A stretch of DNA of 64,000 nucleotides from Salinibacterium amurskyense (GCF_002797685.1 NZ_PGFH01000002.1:1-64000), one strand, 5' to 3'. Numbered from the stretch's first letter, positions 50,142 through 59,237 are shown. Numbers and translations: made by a program. The notes: generated by a model not told the origin, from the sequence alone.

Positions 50142-50218
50142 CGGCAAACGTTCGCTCTGGGTTGGTTCCCAGTTCACCGAGACTTTAAAACCCGCCCGGT
50201 GCGGTAAACTCTTCCGGT

Positions 50219-50272
50219 ATGTCTTTCCGCGGTTCTGAATCGGACCGGGTCGGTTCGTTCAGAAATCAGTGA
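50219..50272 (+). CDS. Possible 17-codon upstream ORF of bS22
   Basis: An ATG 9 bases after a TAAACT -10 box (50205-50210) opens a 17-residue Ser/Arg-rich ORF that stops 7 bases before the bS22 start. The GAGG ribosome-binding site of bS22 overlaps its stop region, as expected for translational coupling. It may be a leaderless regulatory ORF or chance. Confidence 0.35.
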   Translation: MSFRGSESDRVGSFRNQ

Positions 50273-50279
50273 GGTTCCT

Positions 50280-50378
50280 ATGGGTTCAGTCATCAAAAAG
50301 CGTCGCAAGCGTATGGCAAAGAAGAAGCACCGCAAGCTGCTTCGTAAGACTCGCCACCAGCGTCGCAACAAGAAGTAA
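50280..50378 (+). CDS. Ribosomal protein bS22 (AURKAIP1/COX24 domain)
   Basis: 32 residues, extremely basic: MGSVIKKRRKRMAKKKHRKL, then LRKTRHQRRNKK. It is nearly identical to the actinobacterial small-subunit protein bS22 seen in mycobacterial ribosome structures. It is too short for most gene finders. Weak RBS GAGG 6 bases upstream. Confidence 0.95.
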   Translation: MGSVIKKRRKRMAKKKHRKLLRKTRHQRRNKK

Positions 50379-50395
50379 CTAGTCCCAATGACTAG

Positions 50396-50463
50396 GTGAC
50401 CGTCTTTCTAGACGGTCACAGCTCAAACACCCGAGCGTTCATCTGAACGATCGGGTGTTTGAG
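50396..50463. terminator. Double hairpin terminators between bS22 and the HAD gene
   Basis: GTGACCGTC-TTTCTA-GACGGTCAC (50396-50419) is a perfect 9-bp stem. CTCAAACACCCGA pairs with TCGGGTGTTTGAG (50422-50463) over 13 bp, with GTTC/GAAC inside. The second also ends the convergent HAD gene (stop at 50465), so it is bidirectional. Confidence 0.85.
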
Positions 50464-50464
50464 G

Positions 50465-51235
50465 TTAACGGGAGCTTTTTCGAACGCTCTTGGCTTGCCG
50501 CTTCACGCGTTTGCGCGCCTCTTTGAGGCCGGCGCGGTTGAGGGGCATGATTTGCCACCCCATTGTTTGTGCATGGTGGGTGAGCTTGACATCCGCATTC
50601 ACGGCAACACGATTGCCGACGGCGCTCAGCAGCGGGATGTCGTTGCTGGAGTCTGAATATGCCCAGCACTCTGCCAGGTCGGCTCCCACGCGCTCAGCGA
50701 GCTCTGTGGCAACAGTGGCTTTTTCGGGGCCGTGAAGCACGTGGCCCTCGAGTTCGCCCGTGAGAAGGCCGTCTTCGGCGCGCACGCGCGTGCCCAGCGC
50801 TCCGGTGAGGCCCAGGCGCTCGGCAATTACTTGCGCCACAAACTGAGGCGTTGCGGTGATGAGCCACACTTCGTGGCCTTTCGCGAGGTGCTCCTTAGCG
50901 AGGTCGACGGTCTCGGGCCACAGGTTCGGCAGAATGTCGCGTTCGTAGATTGTCTCGGCAAGCTCAATGAGCGTCTGCATCGAGTGGCCGCCCACAATCT
51001 CGAGAGCGCGCTCGCGGGCGTTCATCATGTGCTTGTGGTTTTCACCGACCGCTACGAAACGAAACTGGTGCCAGGCGAAGCGCGCAATGTCTCGCCAGCC
51101 CACGATTCCTCGTCGCCACGCTTCCTTGCTGAGGTAGTAAGCACTCGCGCCGCGCATCAGCGTGTTGTCCACGTCGAAGAAAGCCACAACCGCGTTATGG
51201 CTCGATGGGGGCGCCGTTACCTCGTGCATTCGCAT
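50465..51235 (-). CDS. HAD-IB family phosphatase
   Basis: 256 residues. Motif I is FFDVDNTLM with D21 (nucleophile) and D23. Motif II is LITATPQFVAQ, and motif III/IV is CWAYSDSSNDIPLLSAVG. It resembles SerB-like/HAD-IB hydrolases of actinobacteria; the substrate is unknown. The C-terminus is basic (RKRVKRQAKSVRKSSR), which may help nucleic acid or membrane contact. Confidence 0.9.
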   Translation of the reverse strand: MRMHEVTAPPSSHNAVVAFFDVDNTLMRGASAYYLSKEAWRRGIVGWRDIARFAWHQFRFVAVGENHKHMMNARERALEIVGGHSMQTLIELAETIYERDILPNLWPETVDLAKEHLAKGHEVWLITATPQFVAQVIAERLGLTGALGTRVRAEDGLLTGELEGHVLHGPEKATVATELAERVGADLAECWAYSDSSNDIPLLSAVGNRVAVNADVKLTHHAQTMGWQIMPLNRAGLKEARKRVKRQAKSVRKSSR

Positions 51236-51247
51236 TATTCTAAGACC

Positions 51248-51511
51248 GTGCCCACGAAACGTCTCACATTAATTGGAAAACCGGGTTGTCATCTCTGCGA
51301 TGACGCCCGCGAAACGATTAATGCTGTCATCGCGGAACTGCCCGCAGAGTGCTCGGTCGAGCTCATTGAGCAGTCGATTCTGGATGACGAAGCGCTTCAC
51401 GCCCAGTATTGGGATGAGATTCCCGTGGTGCTCATCAACGACCGCGTACACACCATTTGGCGTGTCGAACCGCAGCGCTTGAGCGCCGCACTACTGGAGG
51501 AAACCGAATGA
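51248..51511 (+). CDS. Glutaredoxin-family protein (DUF836-like)
   Basis: 87 residues from the GTG at 51248. Thioredoxin fold with a redox motif CHLC in GKPGCHLCDDA, and the cis-Pro in DEIPVVLIND. The larger open frame upstream is antisense shadow of the HAD gene. It overlaps the next gene as ATGA. Confidence 0.85.
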   Translation: MPTKRLTLIGKPGCHLCDDARETINAVIAELPAECSVELIEQSILDDEALHAQYWDEIPVVLINDRVHTIWRVEPQRLSAALLEETE

Positions 51512-51807
51512 TCCGTCACGTTGTTATGTGGAAGCTCATCGCTGAAGATCCCGAAGGACAGAAGGCTGCTGTGGATGCCATGGCCGCCGCCCTTGAGCCC
51601 CTAGCCGGTCAGATCGAGGGTCTCGAAAGCCTGATCGTGCGCCACGATGCGGGCAGCGTTGAGAAGAACTGGGACGTCGTGCTCATCTCTGAGCACACAT
51701 CGCCCGAGGCGCTCGTTGCGTACGGAACACACCCGCTGCACGACGGTCCAGCGGCGATCGTGGGAGCACACACTCGCGACCGCGTCTGCGTCGACTTCGA
51801 ATTCTAG
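51508..51807 (+). CDS. Dabb (stress-responsive A/B barrel) family protein
   Basis: 99 residues. The Dabb signature is MIRHVVMWKL at the N-terminus and HPLHDGPAAIV near the end, with a dimeric alpha+beta barrel fold. GGAGGA precedes the ATG, which overlaps the glutaredoxin-like gene stop. Function unknown; family members are stress-related or act on small ligands. Confidence 0.9.
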   Translation: MIRHVVMWKLIAEDPEGQKAAVDAMAAALEPLAGQIEGLESLIVRHDAGSVEKNWDVVLISEHTSPEALVAYGTHPLHDGPAAIVGAHTRDRVCVDFEF

Positions 51808-51884
51808 AAATTCGACCCCACTAGGCTGTGGGGCACTGGCCGCGCTGTGGTGCGGTGCCGAAACGAGGATCGAAAGAGGAAACG

Positions 51885-52064
51885 ATGAAGTTTCAAATCG
51901 TCAAAGGTAAAAGTGAATCGCAGCCGTTCTTCTGGCGCATCGTTGCCAGCAACGGTCAAACTCTCGCGGTGAGCGAGAACTACGTCGCGAAGGCCTCCGC
52001 CAAGAGCGCCGTCGAGTCAGTCATCAAGAGCGCTGGCGGGGCCAGCATCGAAGACCTGACCTAG
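51885..52064 (+). CDS. YegP-family (DUF1508) protein
   Basis: 59 residues with one YegP domain (KFQIVKG...FFWRIVASNGQTLAVSENY, then KSAVESVIK). AGAGGA precedes the ATG. Small and cytoplasmic; function unknown. Confidence 0.9.
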   Translation: MKFQIVKGKSESQPFFWRIVASNGQTLAVSENYVAKASAKSAVESVIKSAGGASIEDLT

Positions 52065-52069
52065 AACAA

Positions 52070-52360
52070 CTACTTGCTGACGCTGATCGGGCCGGTCATG
52101 TGATTCTTGATCGAGTCCCGTTCAGCGGCTAGCGACGCGAGCGTTCCGCTGTCGAGACCCGGCTGGAGCATGTCGTCGAATGGGTTTCCCATGCCGCTCT
52201 TGGAGTGCACAACTTCGGCGTAAGCGGTTGCGGCCGCAGCCACCTTCGCACTTGCTCGCTGCGCCTTCTTGAGCGAAACAGCAGAACTGCCCACTATCTC
52301 GGCGTGTTTGTTGAGTGCCTTCTTGAGATCCTTGAGTGCAGCATCAATTTTCTTTGACAT
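52070..52360 (-). CDS. Conserved hypothetical small protein
   Basis: 96 residues, almost wholly helical: KIDAALKDLKKALNKHAEIV, then a long Ala/Lys helix and a C-terminal helix. It resembles the actinobacterial proteins of similar size next to aspS; I do not recognise a named family. It converges on the YegP gene 5 bp away. Confidence 0.65.
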   Translation of the reverse strand: MSKKIDAALKDLKKALNKHAEIVGSSAVSLKKAQRASAKVAAAATAYAEVVHSKSGMGNPFDDMLQPGLDSGTLASLAAERDSIKNHMTGPISVSK

Positions 52361-52445
52361 GACGTCATCCTGCCTTAGTGAGCTATGCGCTGGCTATGGG
52401 TTCGGTGTGTTGAACTGTGAGGCCCTCGCGAGCTCCACAGGGCGG

Positions 52446-53774
52446 CTACGGAGTGAGGCGGGTTGGTCCGCGGAACAGGTAGGTTGCTTCGCGCAGGTTC
52501 GGTAGCCCGAGCAGCAGCATCAGTACGCGACCGAGGCCCATGCCGAATCCACCGTGCGGCGGTACGCCGTAGCGGAAGAAATCGAGGTAGAAGTCGAGCT
52601 CCTCCGGGTCCATTCCCTTGTCGCGAATCTGCGCCTCCAACACGTCAACGCGGTGCTCACGCTGGGCGCCAGTGGAAATCTCGACGCCGTTGAACACGAG
52701 GTCGTAGCTGTTCGTGAGACCTGCATCATCCGCGTGACGCATGTGGTAAAACGGGCGGATGCTGGCGGCGTAGTCGGTCAAGAACACGAAGTCGTGATCG
52801 AACGTTTCTTTCACGTACGCGGCGATCTGGCGCTCACCCTCCGGGTCCATGTCGGCGTCGGCGCGCGGCACGGTGTAGCCACGGTCGCTGACGATCTGCT
52901 TGGCCTCAGCCAGCGGGATGCGGGGGAACGGGCGAGTAGGCACCGTCATCTCGATGCCGAACAGCTTCTCGATCTCGTCGCCGTGCTTGTCTTTAACAGC
53001 CTGGAAGCCGGCAACCATGAGCTCTTCGTGCAAGTTCATGACGTCTTCGTGGCTCGAGATCCAGCTGATCTCGCTGTCAACCATCGTGAACTCGGTGGCG
53101 TGACGCGAGGTGAAGCTGGGGTCGGCACGGAAGCTCGGGGCGATCTCGAAGATCTTGCCGAAGCCGGCGGACTGAGCCATCTGCTTGAAGAACTGGGGGC
53201 TTTGCGCCAAGTAAGCCTTGGTGTCGAAGTAGTCGACCTCGAACAGCTCAGCCTTCGATTCGCTCGCGCTGGCCATGAGCTTGGGGGTGTGAACCTCGAT
53301 GAAGTCGTTCTCGACCCAGTAGGTGCGCCACGCGTGCTCGAGCGTGGTCTGGATGCGGAAGATCAGGTTGTTGCGCGGTACACGAAGGTCGAGGAAGCGC
53401 CAGTCCATGCGCTTGTCAACGCTGGTGTCTTCCGCAATCGGCGTCTCGGGGATGGCCTCAGCGGCGATCTCGATAGCGGCAAGCTTGATTTCAACGCCGC
53501 CGAGTTTCACGCGCTCGTCGTGCTTCAACTCACCGCTCGCGGTGAGGAAGGTGCCCTGAGCGAGCCCCGAGATGATCTCGGCGAGGGGGTCCTCGGCCGG
53601 GGTGCCGTCTTCGTTGAACGAGCGGGGGTGAACAAGCTGCACCGCACCCGACTCATCGCGCAGTACGACGAACTGCACCTTCTTTTGATCTCGAACAGTG
53701 TCGACCCAACCTGAAACGGAGGTCTCTCCATCGCTTGCGGCGGCCAAGTTCTTAATAAGGGTGCGTGTAGTCAC
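52446..53774 (-). CDS. aspS: Aspartate--tRNA ligase, archaeal/non-discriminating type
   Basis: 442 residues. An N-terminal OB-fold anticodon domain (SVSGWVDTVRDQKKVQFVVLRD) is followed by the class II core. Motif 2 is FRADPSFTSRHATEFTMVDSEI, and motif 3 is GFGMGLGRVLMLLLGLPNLREA. It lacks the GAD insertion of the long bacterial enzyme, so it belongs to the short, often non-discriminating type that also charges tRNA-Asn and needs GatCAB. I chose the GTG at 53774; the frame extends 42 codons upstream without homology. Confidence 0.9.
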   Translation of the reverse strand: MTTRTLIKNLAAASDGETSVSGWVDTVRDQKKVQFVVLRDESGAVQLVHPRSFNEDGTPAEDPLAEIISGLAQGTFLTASGELKHDERVKLGGVEIKLAAIEIAAEAIPETPIAEDTSVDKRMDWRFLDLRVPRNNLIFRIQTTLEHAWRTYWVENDFIEVHTPKLMASASESKAELFEVDYFDTKAYLAQSPQFFKQMAQSAGFGKIFEIAPSFRADPSFTSRHATEFTMVDSEISWISSHEDVMNLHEELMVAGFQAVKDKHGDEIEKLFGIEMTVPTRPFPRIPLAEAKQIVSDRGYTVPRADADMDPEGERQIAAYVKETFDHDFVFLTDYAASIRPFYHMRHADDAGLTNSYDLVFNGVEISTGAQREHRVDVLEAQIRDKGMDPEELDFYLDFFRYGVPPHGGFGMGLGRVLMLLLGLPNLREATYLFRGPTRLTP

Positions 53775-53841
53775 AGCGCCGAGTTTACAAGGGATAACGC
53801 GAGAGAAAGTGCGGCAGGGCTGCCAACGTAGACTGAATACC

Positions 53842-54477
53842 GTGCCAGCAGACCTCATCCATCTCGTCCGCCATGGTGAAGTGCACAATCCAGACCGCAT
53901 TCTCTATGGCCGTCTTCCCGGGTATCACCTCAGTGAACTCGGTCACACGATGGCGGATGTCGCCGCCGCAAGCTTCGCCGATCGGCCGCTCACGGCGCTC
54001 TACGCGAGCCCTCTGCAGCGCGCGCAAGAGTCGGCGCAACCGTGGTCGGAACGCTACGGATTGCCCATCACGACCGAAGAACGCATCATCGAGCCGGCTA
54101 ACTGGTTCGAGGGCGGTCGCCTGCAATTTCCGAAGGTTCTCACGCAGCCGCGGGCCTGGCCGCACCTCGTCAACCCGCTCAAGCCCAGTTGGGGCGAGGC
54201 GTACGTGAGCATCGAAGCGCGCATGCTCGCCGCTATCGATGACGCGTGGGCCGCTGCCGAGGGTGGCGAAGTGATCATGGTCAGCCACCAGTTGCCTATC
54301 GTGATGGTCGCTCGTTCCGTCAAAAAGATGCGCTTGGCGCACGACCCTCGCAACCGTCGCTGCACGCTGTCGAGCGTCACGACGCTCGCTCGCGAGGGTG
54401 ACCATTTCGTCGAGGTTGACTATCAGGAACCTGCGGGAGAATTGCTCGCAGCATCCATCGATCTAGGAGCAGTGTGA
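53842..54477 (+). CDS. Histidine phosphatase family protein
   Basis: 211 residues. The phosphohistidine motif is HLVRHGEVHNP; the second His is in MVSHQLPIVMV. It is first in the cytochrome c maturation operon and overlaps the TlpA-like gene as GTGA. Start GTG 53842. The substrate is unknown; phosphoglycerate-mutase-like proteins are often placed in such operons in Microbacteriaceae. Confidence 0.9.
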   Translation: MPADLIHLVRHGEVHNPDRILYGRLPGYHLSELGHTMADVAAASFADRPLTALYASPLQRAQESAQPWSERYGLPITTEERIIEPANWFEGGRLQFPKVLTQPRAWPHLVNPLKPSWGEAYVSIEARMLAAIDDAWAAAEGGEVIMVSHQLPIVMVARSVKKMRLAHDPRNRRCTLSSVTTLAREGDHFVEVDYQEPAGELLAASIDLGAV

Positions 54478-55064
54478 ACCGCCGTCTCATCGCCGTTGTT
54501 GTGGCGTTCGCCGCACTCACGACGGTTTCGTGTTCCAGCGCGAACGAGTCCCTTGCCGAGCAATACCAGAACGGTTCGGAGGAAGGCTACATTTCGGGCG
54601 ACGGTTCGACCGTAGAGATCCCCGCCGACAATCGCGACGAACCCATCACGTACGACGCCACTCTCGACACCGGCGATACAGTATCCAGCAGCGACTTCGC
54701 TGGCTCGGTGTACGTGGTCAATTTCTGGTACTCCAGCTGCCCGCCGTGCCGCCTCGAAGCTCCCGACCTCGCTCAGCTCAGCGAGGAGTACACCGAGGTT
54801 CCGTTCTTGGGCGTCAACGTCTTAGATACCGCGGAGACCTCCCTTACCTTCGCCGACGAGTTCGGCATCCCTTACCCCTCTGTCGTGGATGCCACGACCG
54901 CGGGCGTGCAGTTGGCGTTTGCCGGCTCCGTGCCTCCCAACGCGGTGCCGACCACTCTCGTGGTGGACCGCGAGGGTCGCGTCGCCGCCCGCATCAGCGG
55001 CCTCGTGCGTGACCCGAGCATCCTCGCAGCGATGATCGACTCTGTCATCGCCGAGGAACAGTAA
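54474..55064 (+). CDS. TlpA/ResA-like thioredoxin lipoprotein
   Basis: 196 residues. The lipobox is LTTVSC20. The thioredoxin domain has the redox motif CPPC at 89-92 in NFWYSSCPPCRLEAPDL. It reduces the haem-binding Cys of apocytochrome c outside the membrane. Its electrons would come from the CcdA protein encoded next. Confidence 0.93.
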   Translation: MNRRLIAVVVAFAALTTVSCSSANESLAEQYQNGSEEGYISGDGSTVEIPADNRDEPITYDATLDTGDTVSSSDFAGSVYVVNFWYSSCPPCRLEAPDLAQLSEEYTEVPFLGVNVLDTAETSLTFADEFGIPYPSVVDATTAGVQLAFAGSVPPNAVPTTLVVDREGRVAARISGLVRDPSILAAMIDSVIAEEQ

Positions 55065-55808
55065 GTGTCTAATCCCGTCGGCGAGCTCATTCTCGGCGGC
55101 AACCTTCTTATCGCGATTCCGATCGCGCTGCTCGCGGGCCTCGTTTCGTTCGCGTCGCCTTGCGTTCTCCCGCTCGTTCCGGGCTACCTCGGCTACATCG
55201 GCGGCTTCACTAGCAACGAGGAAAAAGGCAGCACGAAGCGCCTTGTCCTTGGCGTCGGCCTATTCATTCTGGGCTTCACCGTGGTGTTTGTGGCGTTCAC
55301 CGTGCTCTTCGGCACAGCTGGCCTTTTGCTGCGGCCCTGGCTCGACCTGATCACCCGCATCGCCGGTGCTCTCGTGATCGTGATGGGTGTCGTGTTCATC
55401 GGGCAAGTCACTTTCGCGCAGCGCACGATCAAGCCGAAGTTCAAGGTCGCAACCGGCCTCGCGGGTGCACCGCTGCTCGGCGTCGTCTTCGCCCTCGGCT
55501 GGACTCCGTGCGTTGGCCCCACTCTCATCGCTGTCGGCAGCATGGTTTTGGATGGTGGCGACCCCGGCCGGGCCGCTATCGTCGGTGTTGCTTACAGTCT
55601 CGGTCTCGGCATCCCGTTCCTCTTGGTGGCCCTCGGCCTCAACTGGGCGACCGGATCGGTGGCGTGGATGCGCCGTCACATTCGTCTTATTAACCTGATT
55701 GGTGGAGCACTGCTCGTACTGATCGGTCTCCTCATGGTCACCGGCGTGTGGCGTGCAATCGTGACAAGTTTGGGAGCGGTAATCGGTGGCTTCGACACAC
55801 TCCTCTGA
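55065..55808 (+). CDS. ccdA: Cytochrome c biogenesis protein CcdA
   Basis: 247 residues with six TM helices. The redox Cys residues are in FASPCVLPLVPGYLGYIGG and GWTPCVGPTLIAV, spaced as in CcdA. It carries reducing power across the membrane from cytoplasmic thioredoxin to the TlpA-like protein. The start follows the previous stop directly. Confidence 0.93.
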   Translation: MSNPVGELILGGNLLIAIPIALLAGLVSFASPCVLPLVPGYLGYIGGFTSNEEKGSTKRLVLGVGLFILGFTVVFVAFTVLFGTAGLLLRPWLDLITRIAGALVIVMGVVFIGQVTFAQRTIKPKFKVATGLAGAPLLGVVFALGWTPCVGPTLIAVGSMVLDGGDPGRAAIVGVAYSLGLGIPFLLVALGLNWATGSVAWMRRHIRLINLIGGALLVLIGLLMVTGVWRAIVTSLGAVIGGFDTLL

Positions 55809-57453
55809 TCCAACGAACGGCGACTCGGCCGCGGATAACTCGATGACTGAGGGCGATGCAACGCGTCCGAGCGACCACATGGATGCTCCGGCGCCCGCAC
55901 CGCAAAGCAAAGTTCAGCAACCGCGACTGAATCTCGCGGGCTACGCGCGGTTCTTCTGGCGTCAGCTCACGAGCATGCGCACCGCGCTGTTCCTGCTGTT
56001 GCTGCTGGCTGTCGCGGCGATCCCGGGCTCGCTTGTTCCGCAGATCACCTCGGACCCCAACGGCGTTATCGCATACCGCACCAACTACCCCGACACCGCT
56101 GCGGTGCTCGATTTCTTCCAAGTTTTCAACACCTATACCTCGGTGTGGTTCTCGTCGATCTACCTGTTGCTCTTCATCTCGTTGATCGGCTGTGTGCTGC
56201 CGCGCACCAAGCACCACTTCGATGCTCTGCGTGCCAGCCCGCCCAAAACCCCCGCTCGACTCTCGCGCCTGCAGGGCTTCACGACGCGCACCACCGAAGC
56301 GGATGTCGACACGACCATCGCCTCCGCCCGCCGACTGCTGCGCTCGCAGCGCTACCGCACCGAGCTCTACGGTGACTCGGTCAGCGCCGAACGCGGCTAC
56401 CTGCGCGAAACCGGAAACCTCGTGTTCCACGCCGCGCTCGTGGGCGTTCTGGTCACGGTTGGAATCGGTGGTGGCTTCGGCTACACCGGCCAGCGCGTTG
56501 TTGTCGAGGGCTACGCCTTTAGCAATTCGCTCGCCAGCTACGACTCGTTCAACCCAGGCCGCTTCTTCACGGATGAGGCGCTCGATCCGTATACCGTCGC
56601 GCTGGACTCGTTCGAGCCCGTGTACGAGCAGAACAACCGCCAAGCGATCGGTCAAGCGATCGACTTCACGGCCAACGTCACAACCACCGTGCGTGGCGAA
56701 GAACCGCAGCAGTCGCAAATCAAGGTCAACGAGCCGCTCAGCCTCAGCGGAACTAACCTGTACCTCCTCGGTAATGGCTATGCGCCCGTGCTCACCGTGC
56801 GTGACGCCGATGAGAAGGTCATCTGGTCGCAACCAACGCCGTGCCTTCCGTTCGATGCCAACCTCGGCAGCACGTGCGTCATCAAAATTCCGGATGGTCT
56901 CGACCAGCAAATCGGAATGCTCGGTTTTCTTTACCCGACCACCGGCACTCTCAGCTCGGGAGCGCTCGCGTCTGTCTATCCCGACCTCATCTCACCCGTG
57001 CTCACGTTGGAGGTGTACGAGGGCGATCTCGGCCTCGACAACGGCCAAGGCTCCAACGCCTATGCGCTCAACACCGACTCTCTTGAGCAAGTAGCGGGGC
57101 GCACCTCCGAGGCAGAAACACTGCGGTTGACTCCCGGCGATCGGCTCGAGCTGCCCAACGACCTCGGCAGCGTCGAGTTGACGAGCATCCCGCGCTTCGT
57201 GTCGCTCGATGTTCACCACGACCCCTCGCAACTGCCCGTGCTCTTGTTCTCCGTCTTGCTCTTCGCCGGACTCATCACCAGCCTCTTTGTGCCGCGTCGC
57301 CGCATGTGGGTTTCAGCCCGCACCGACGCTTCGGGAACCACAACAATCGAGTACGCCGCACTGGCTCGCGGCGATGACCCCAACCTCGAAGCTGCGGTCA
57401 CAGACTTTGCCGAGAAACATTCCCAGCAACTCGGGGTTAGGGTGGATTCGTGA
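55786..57453 (+). CDS. resB: Cytochrome c biogenesis protein ResB
   Basis: 555 residues. After a polar N-terminus, TM1 includes RTALFLLLLLAVAAIPGSLVPQ and TM2 SIYLLLFISLIGCVLPR. A third TM is near 200 (NLVFHAALVGVLVTVG), then a large extracytoplasmic domain and a last TM near the end. ResB works with CcsB in system II haem attachment. The GTG start overlaps ccdA by 23 bp. Confidence 0.92.
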   Translation: MASTHSSDPTNGDSAADNSMTEGDATRPSDHMDAPAPAPQSKVQQPRLNLAGYARFFWRQLTSMRTALFLLLLLAVAAIPGSLVPQITSDPNGVIAYRTNYPDTAAVLDFFQVFNTYTSVWFSSIYLLLFISLIGCVLPRTKHHFDALRASPPKTPARLSRLQGFTTRTTEADVDTTIASARRLLRSQRYRTELYGDSVSAERGYLRETGNLVFHAALVGVLVTVGIGGGFGYTGQRVVVEGYAFSNSLASYDSFNPGRFFTDEALDPYTVALDSFEPVYEQNNRQAIGQAIDFTANVTTTVRGEEPQQSQIKVNEPLSLSGTNLYLLGNGYAPVLTVRDADEKVIWSQPTPCLPFDANLGSTCVIKIPDGLDQQIGMLGFLYPTTGTLSSGALASVYPDLISPVLTLEVYEGDLGLDNGQGSNAYALNTDSLEQVAGRTSEAETLRLTPGDRLELPNDLGSVELTSIPRFVSLDVHHDPSQLPVLLFSVLLFAGLITSLFVPRRRMWVSARTDASGTTTIEYAALARGDDPNLEAAVTDFAEKHSQQLGVRVDS

Positions 57454-58451
57454 CTGAGACCTTCGTGTCGTATTCGCTGATTGCGGTCTATTCAGCGATG
57501 GCGATCTACACCCTTGCGTTCGTGATGTTTGCTGTCGACTTGGCGCGCCGTTCGGCAGAGTCGAGCGACGCTTCCGCAGCGCGTGCGACCGGTCTTGCTT
57601 CGGCATCCGCCCAGCAGGCCAGCGTGATGGTGAACGGCTCCAGTGTGGGCGGCACCGACACCCTGACGACGGCAGGGGCATCCGAGTCGAAGATTGTCGC
57701 GCACTCGCCCAAGTCACTCAAGCTCGCGATGGCGATGACGGTGCTCGCCTGGGTGCTGCACGTCGGTGCGGTCATCTTCCGCGGCGTTGCTGCAAACCGT
57801 GTGCCGTGGGCCAACATGTTCGAATTCACGCTCACCGCCACCGCGCTTATCGTCGGTGTCTTTCTCATCGTTCAGTTCTGGCAAGACCTGCGCTTCCTCG
57901 GTTCGTTTATCACGGGCTTCGTGCTGATCGCCTTGGGCGTTGGCACCTCCAGCTTCTACGTGGATGTCGTACCCCTGCCGCCTGCGCTGCAGTCGGCCTG
58001 GCTGGTCATCCACGTGTTCGTCGCCAGTCTCAGTACGGGGTTCTTTGCCCTCGCTGCCAGCCTCTCGATCGTGCAGCTCATGCAAGCACGCCGCGAAGCC
58101 GGCAAGGCGCTCAAGCTGCGCTTCCTCGACACCTTGCCCGCTGCTGACCGCCTCGAAACCTTGGCGTACCGCCTTACGGTTGTCGGCTTTGTCATGTGGA
58201 CCTTCACGCTTATCGCCGGCGCTGTCTGGGCTGAGCGTGCGTGGGGCCGTTACTGGGGCTGGGACACGAAAGAGGTCTGGACCTTCATCATCTGGACCCT
58301 CTACGCCGGTTACATTCATGCCCGGGCAACTCGCGGCTGGCGCGGCTCGCGTTCAGCGTGGCTCGCGATCGTCGGCTTCCTCGCGATCGTCTTCAACTTC
58401 ACGGTCGTGAACCTCTTCTTCAAGGGACTTCACGCCTACTCAGGCCTGTAA
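57450..58451 (+). CDS. ccsB: Cytochrome c biogenesis protein CcsB (CcsA/ResC-like)
   Basis: 333 residues with eight TM helices. The haem-handling WWD-type motif includes W269-G-W-D272 in RYWGWDTKEVWTFIIW, and conserved His residues lie in VLHVGAV, VIHVFVAS and AGYIHARA. A Ser/Ala-rich loop separates TM1 and TM2. It overlaps resB as GTGA and ends the operon. Confidence 0.93.
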   Translation: MTETFVSYSLIAVYSAMAIYTLAFVMFAVDLARRSAESSDASAARATGLASASAQQASVMVNGSSVGGTDTLTTAGASESKIVAHSPKSLKLAMAMTVLAWVLHVGAVIFRGVAANRVPWANMFEFTLTATALIVGVFLIVQFWQDLRFLGSFITGFVLIALGVGTSSFYVDVVPLPPALQSAWLVIHVFVASLSTGFFALAASLSIVQLMQARREAGKALKLRFLDTLPAADRLETLAYRLTVVGFVMWTFTLIAGAVWAERAWGRYWGWDTKEVWTFIIWTLYAGYIHARATRGWRGSRSAWLAIVGFLAIVFNFTVVNLFFKGLHAYSGL

Positions 58452-58547
58452 ACAGTATTTGCAACTTCGGCCTCGGCTACGGCTTCGGCTGGAGCTGCGG
58501 CGCCGCAACGGCAGCCGCAGCCGCTACCCACATCGCCGAGGCAAAGA

Positions 58548-58586
58548 AAAACGCTGGGGCCGCACCGAGCAGCACCCCAGCGTTTG
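58548..58586. terminator. Bidirectional terminator between ccsB and a lipoprotein gene
   Basis: AAACGCTGGGG pairs with CCCCAGCGTTT around a 15-base loop. It lies between two convergent genes, with A-rich sequence before it and T after it. Confidence 0.8.
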
Positions 58587-58622
58587 CTTGGGAGAGCCGA
58601 AAGCGGCTCAGGGTTGTCGAGC

Positions 58623-59237
58623 CTAGCTGGCGGGAGTCAGCTGCATGGCCACCGTCGGGCTGTCGTCGCCCGTCGAGAATTGGATGATCGGGCCATCGGT
58701 GCCGCACTCGTAGGGCGCCGAGTTGATCGGGGCGCTATTGAGGAATCCCTCGGTGAGGTCGGTGCCGTCAACGCTGACCCCGCCAACAGTTACCGTCATT
58801 GCAATATCGCTCTCGTCGTGCGAAGTGGTGATGACGGTGTCGCTTGCTTCGTAATCGCCGTCAATAGCGCCAGTAATCGAGCCAACGCCTTCGCTGCCAG
58901 CCACCTCAAGAAGGATCGTGAAGTCGGGCGTGTAGGTGTACGTCGTGTCGGTGAACGAGAGCCCTGTTCCGCCCTCCACGCTGATGTTGAGTCCCTCGGT
59001 GGTGCCGCTGACGGCGCTGTAGAAGCCCTGCATCTGGTCTTCGGCAATGTACCAATCGCCGATAAGGCACTCGGGGCCGCTCACCATCTCTTCTTCGGGC
59101 TCAGCAGGAGCCGAGGCATCCGTCTCCGAAGCCACGGGCTCTTCAGAATCCGCGGGCGCACTGCACGCGGTCAACGCGCCCAAGCTGAGAACGCTGACGG
59201 CGGCTAGTGCACGCAGGCGGCGCAACTCAGTAGACAT
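58623..59237 (-). CDS. Hypothetical lipoprotein
   Basis: 204 residues. The lipobox is GALTAC25, followed by an acidic Ser/Glu/Ala linker. The remaining domain (about 60-204) is beta-rich and contains two Cys (SGPECLIGDWYIAEDQ and PYECGTDG). No named family. It is placed alone between two operons. Confidence 0.75.
   Translation of the reverse strand: MSTELRRLRALAAVSVLSLGALTACSAPADSEEPVASETDASAPAEPEEEMVSGPECLIGDWYIAEDQMQGFYSAVSGTTEGLNISVEGGTGLSFTDTTYTYTPDFTILLEVAGSEGVGSITGAIDGDYEASDTVITTSHDESDIAMTVTVGGVSVDGTDLTEGFLNSAPINSAPYECGTDGPIIQFSTGDDSPTVAMQLTPAS

Noticed and set aside
52554-53714. A 386-codon open frame on the plus strand
   Set aside because: Antisense to aspS, which has all class II synthetase motifs.
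55738-56910. A 390-codon open frame on the minus strand
   Set aside because: Antisense to resB; the translation is Arg/Glu/Val-rich without domain.
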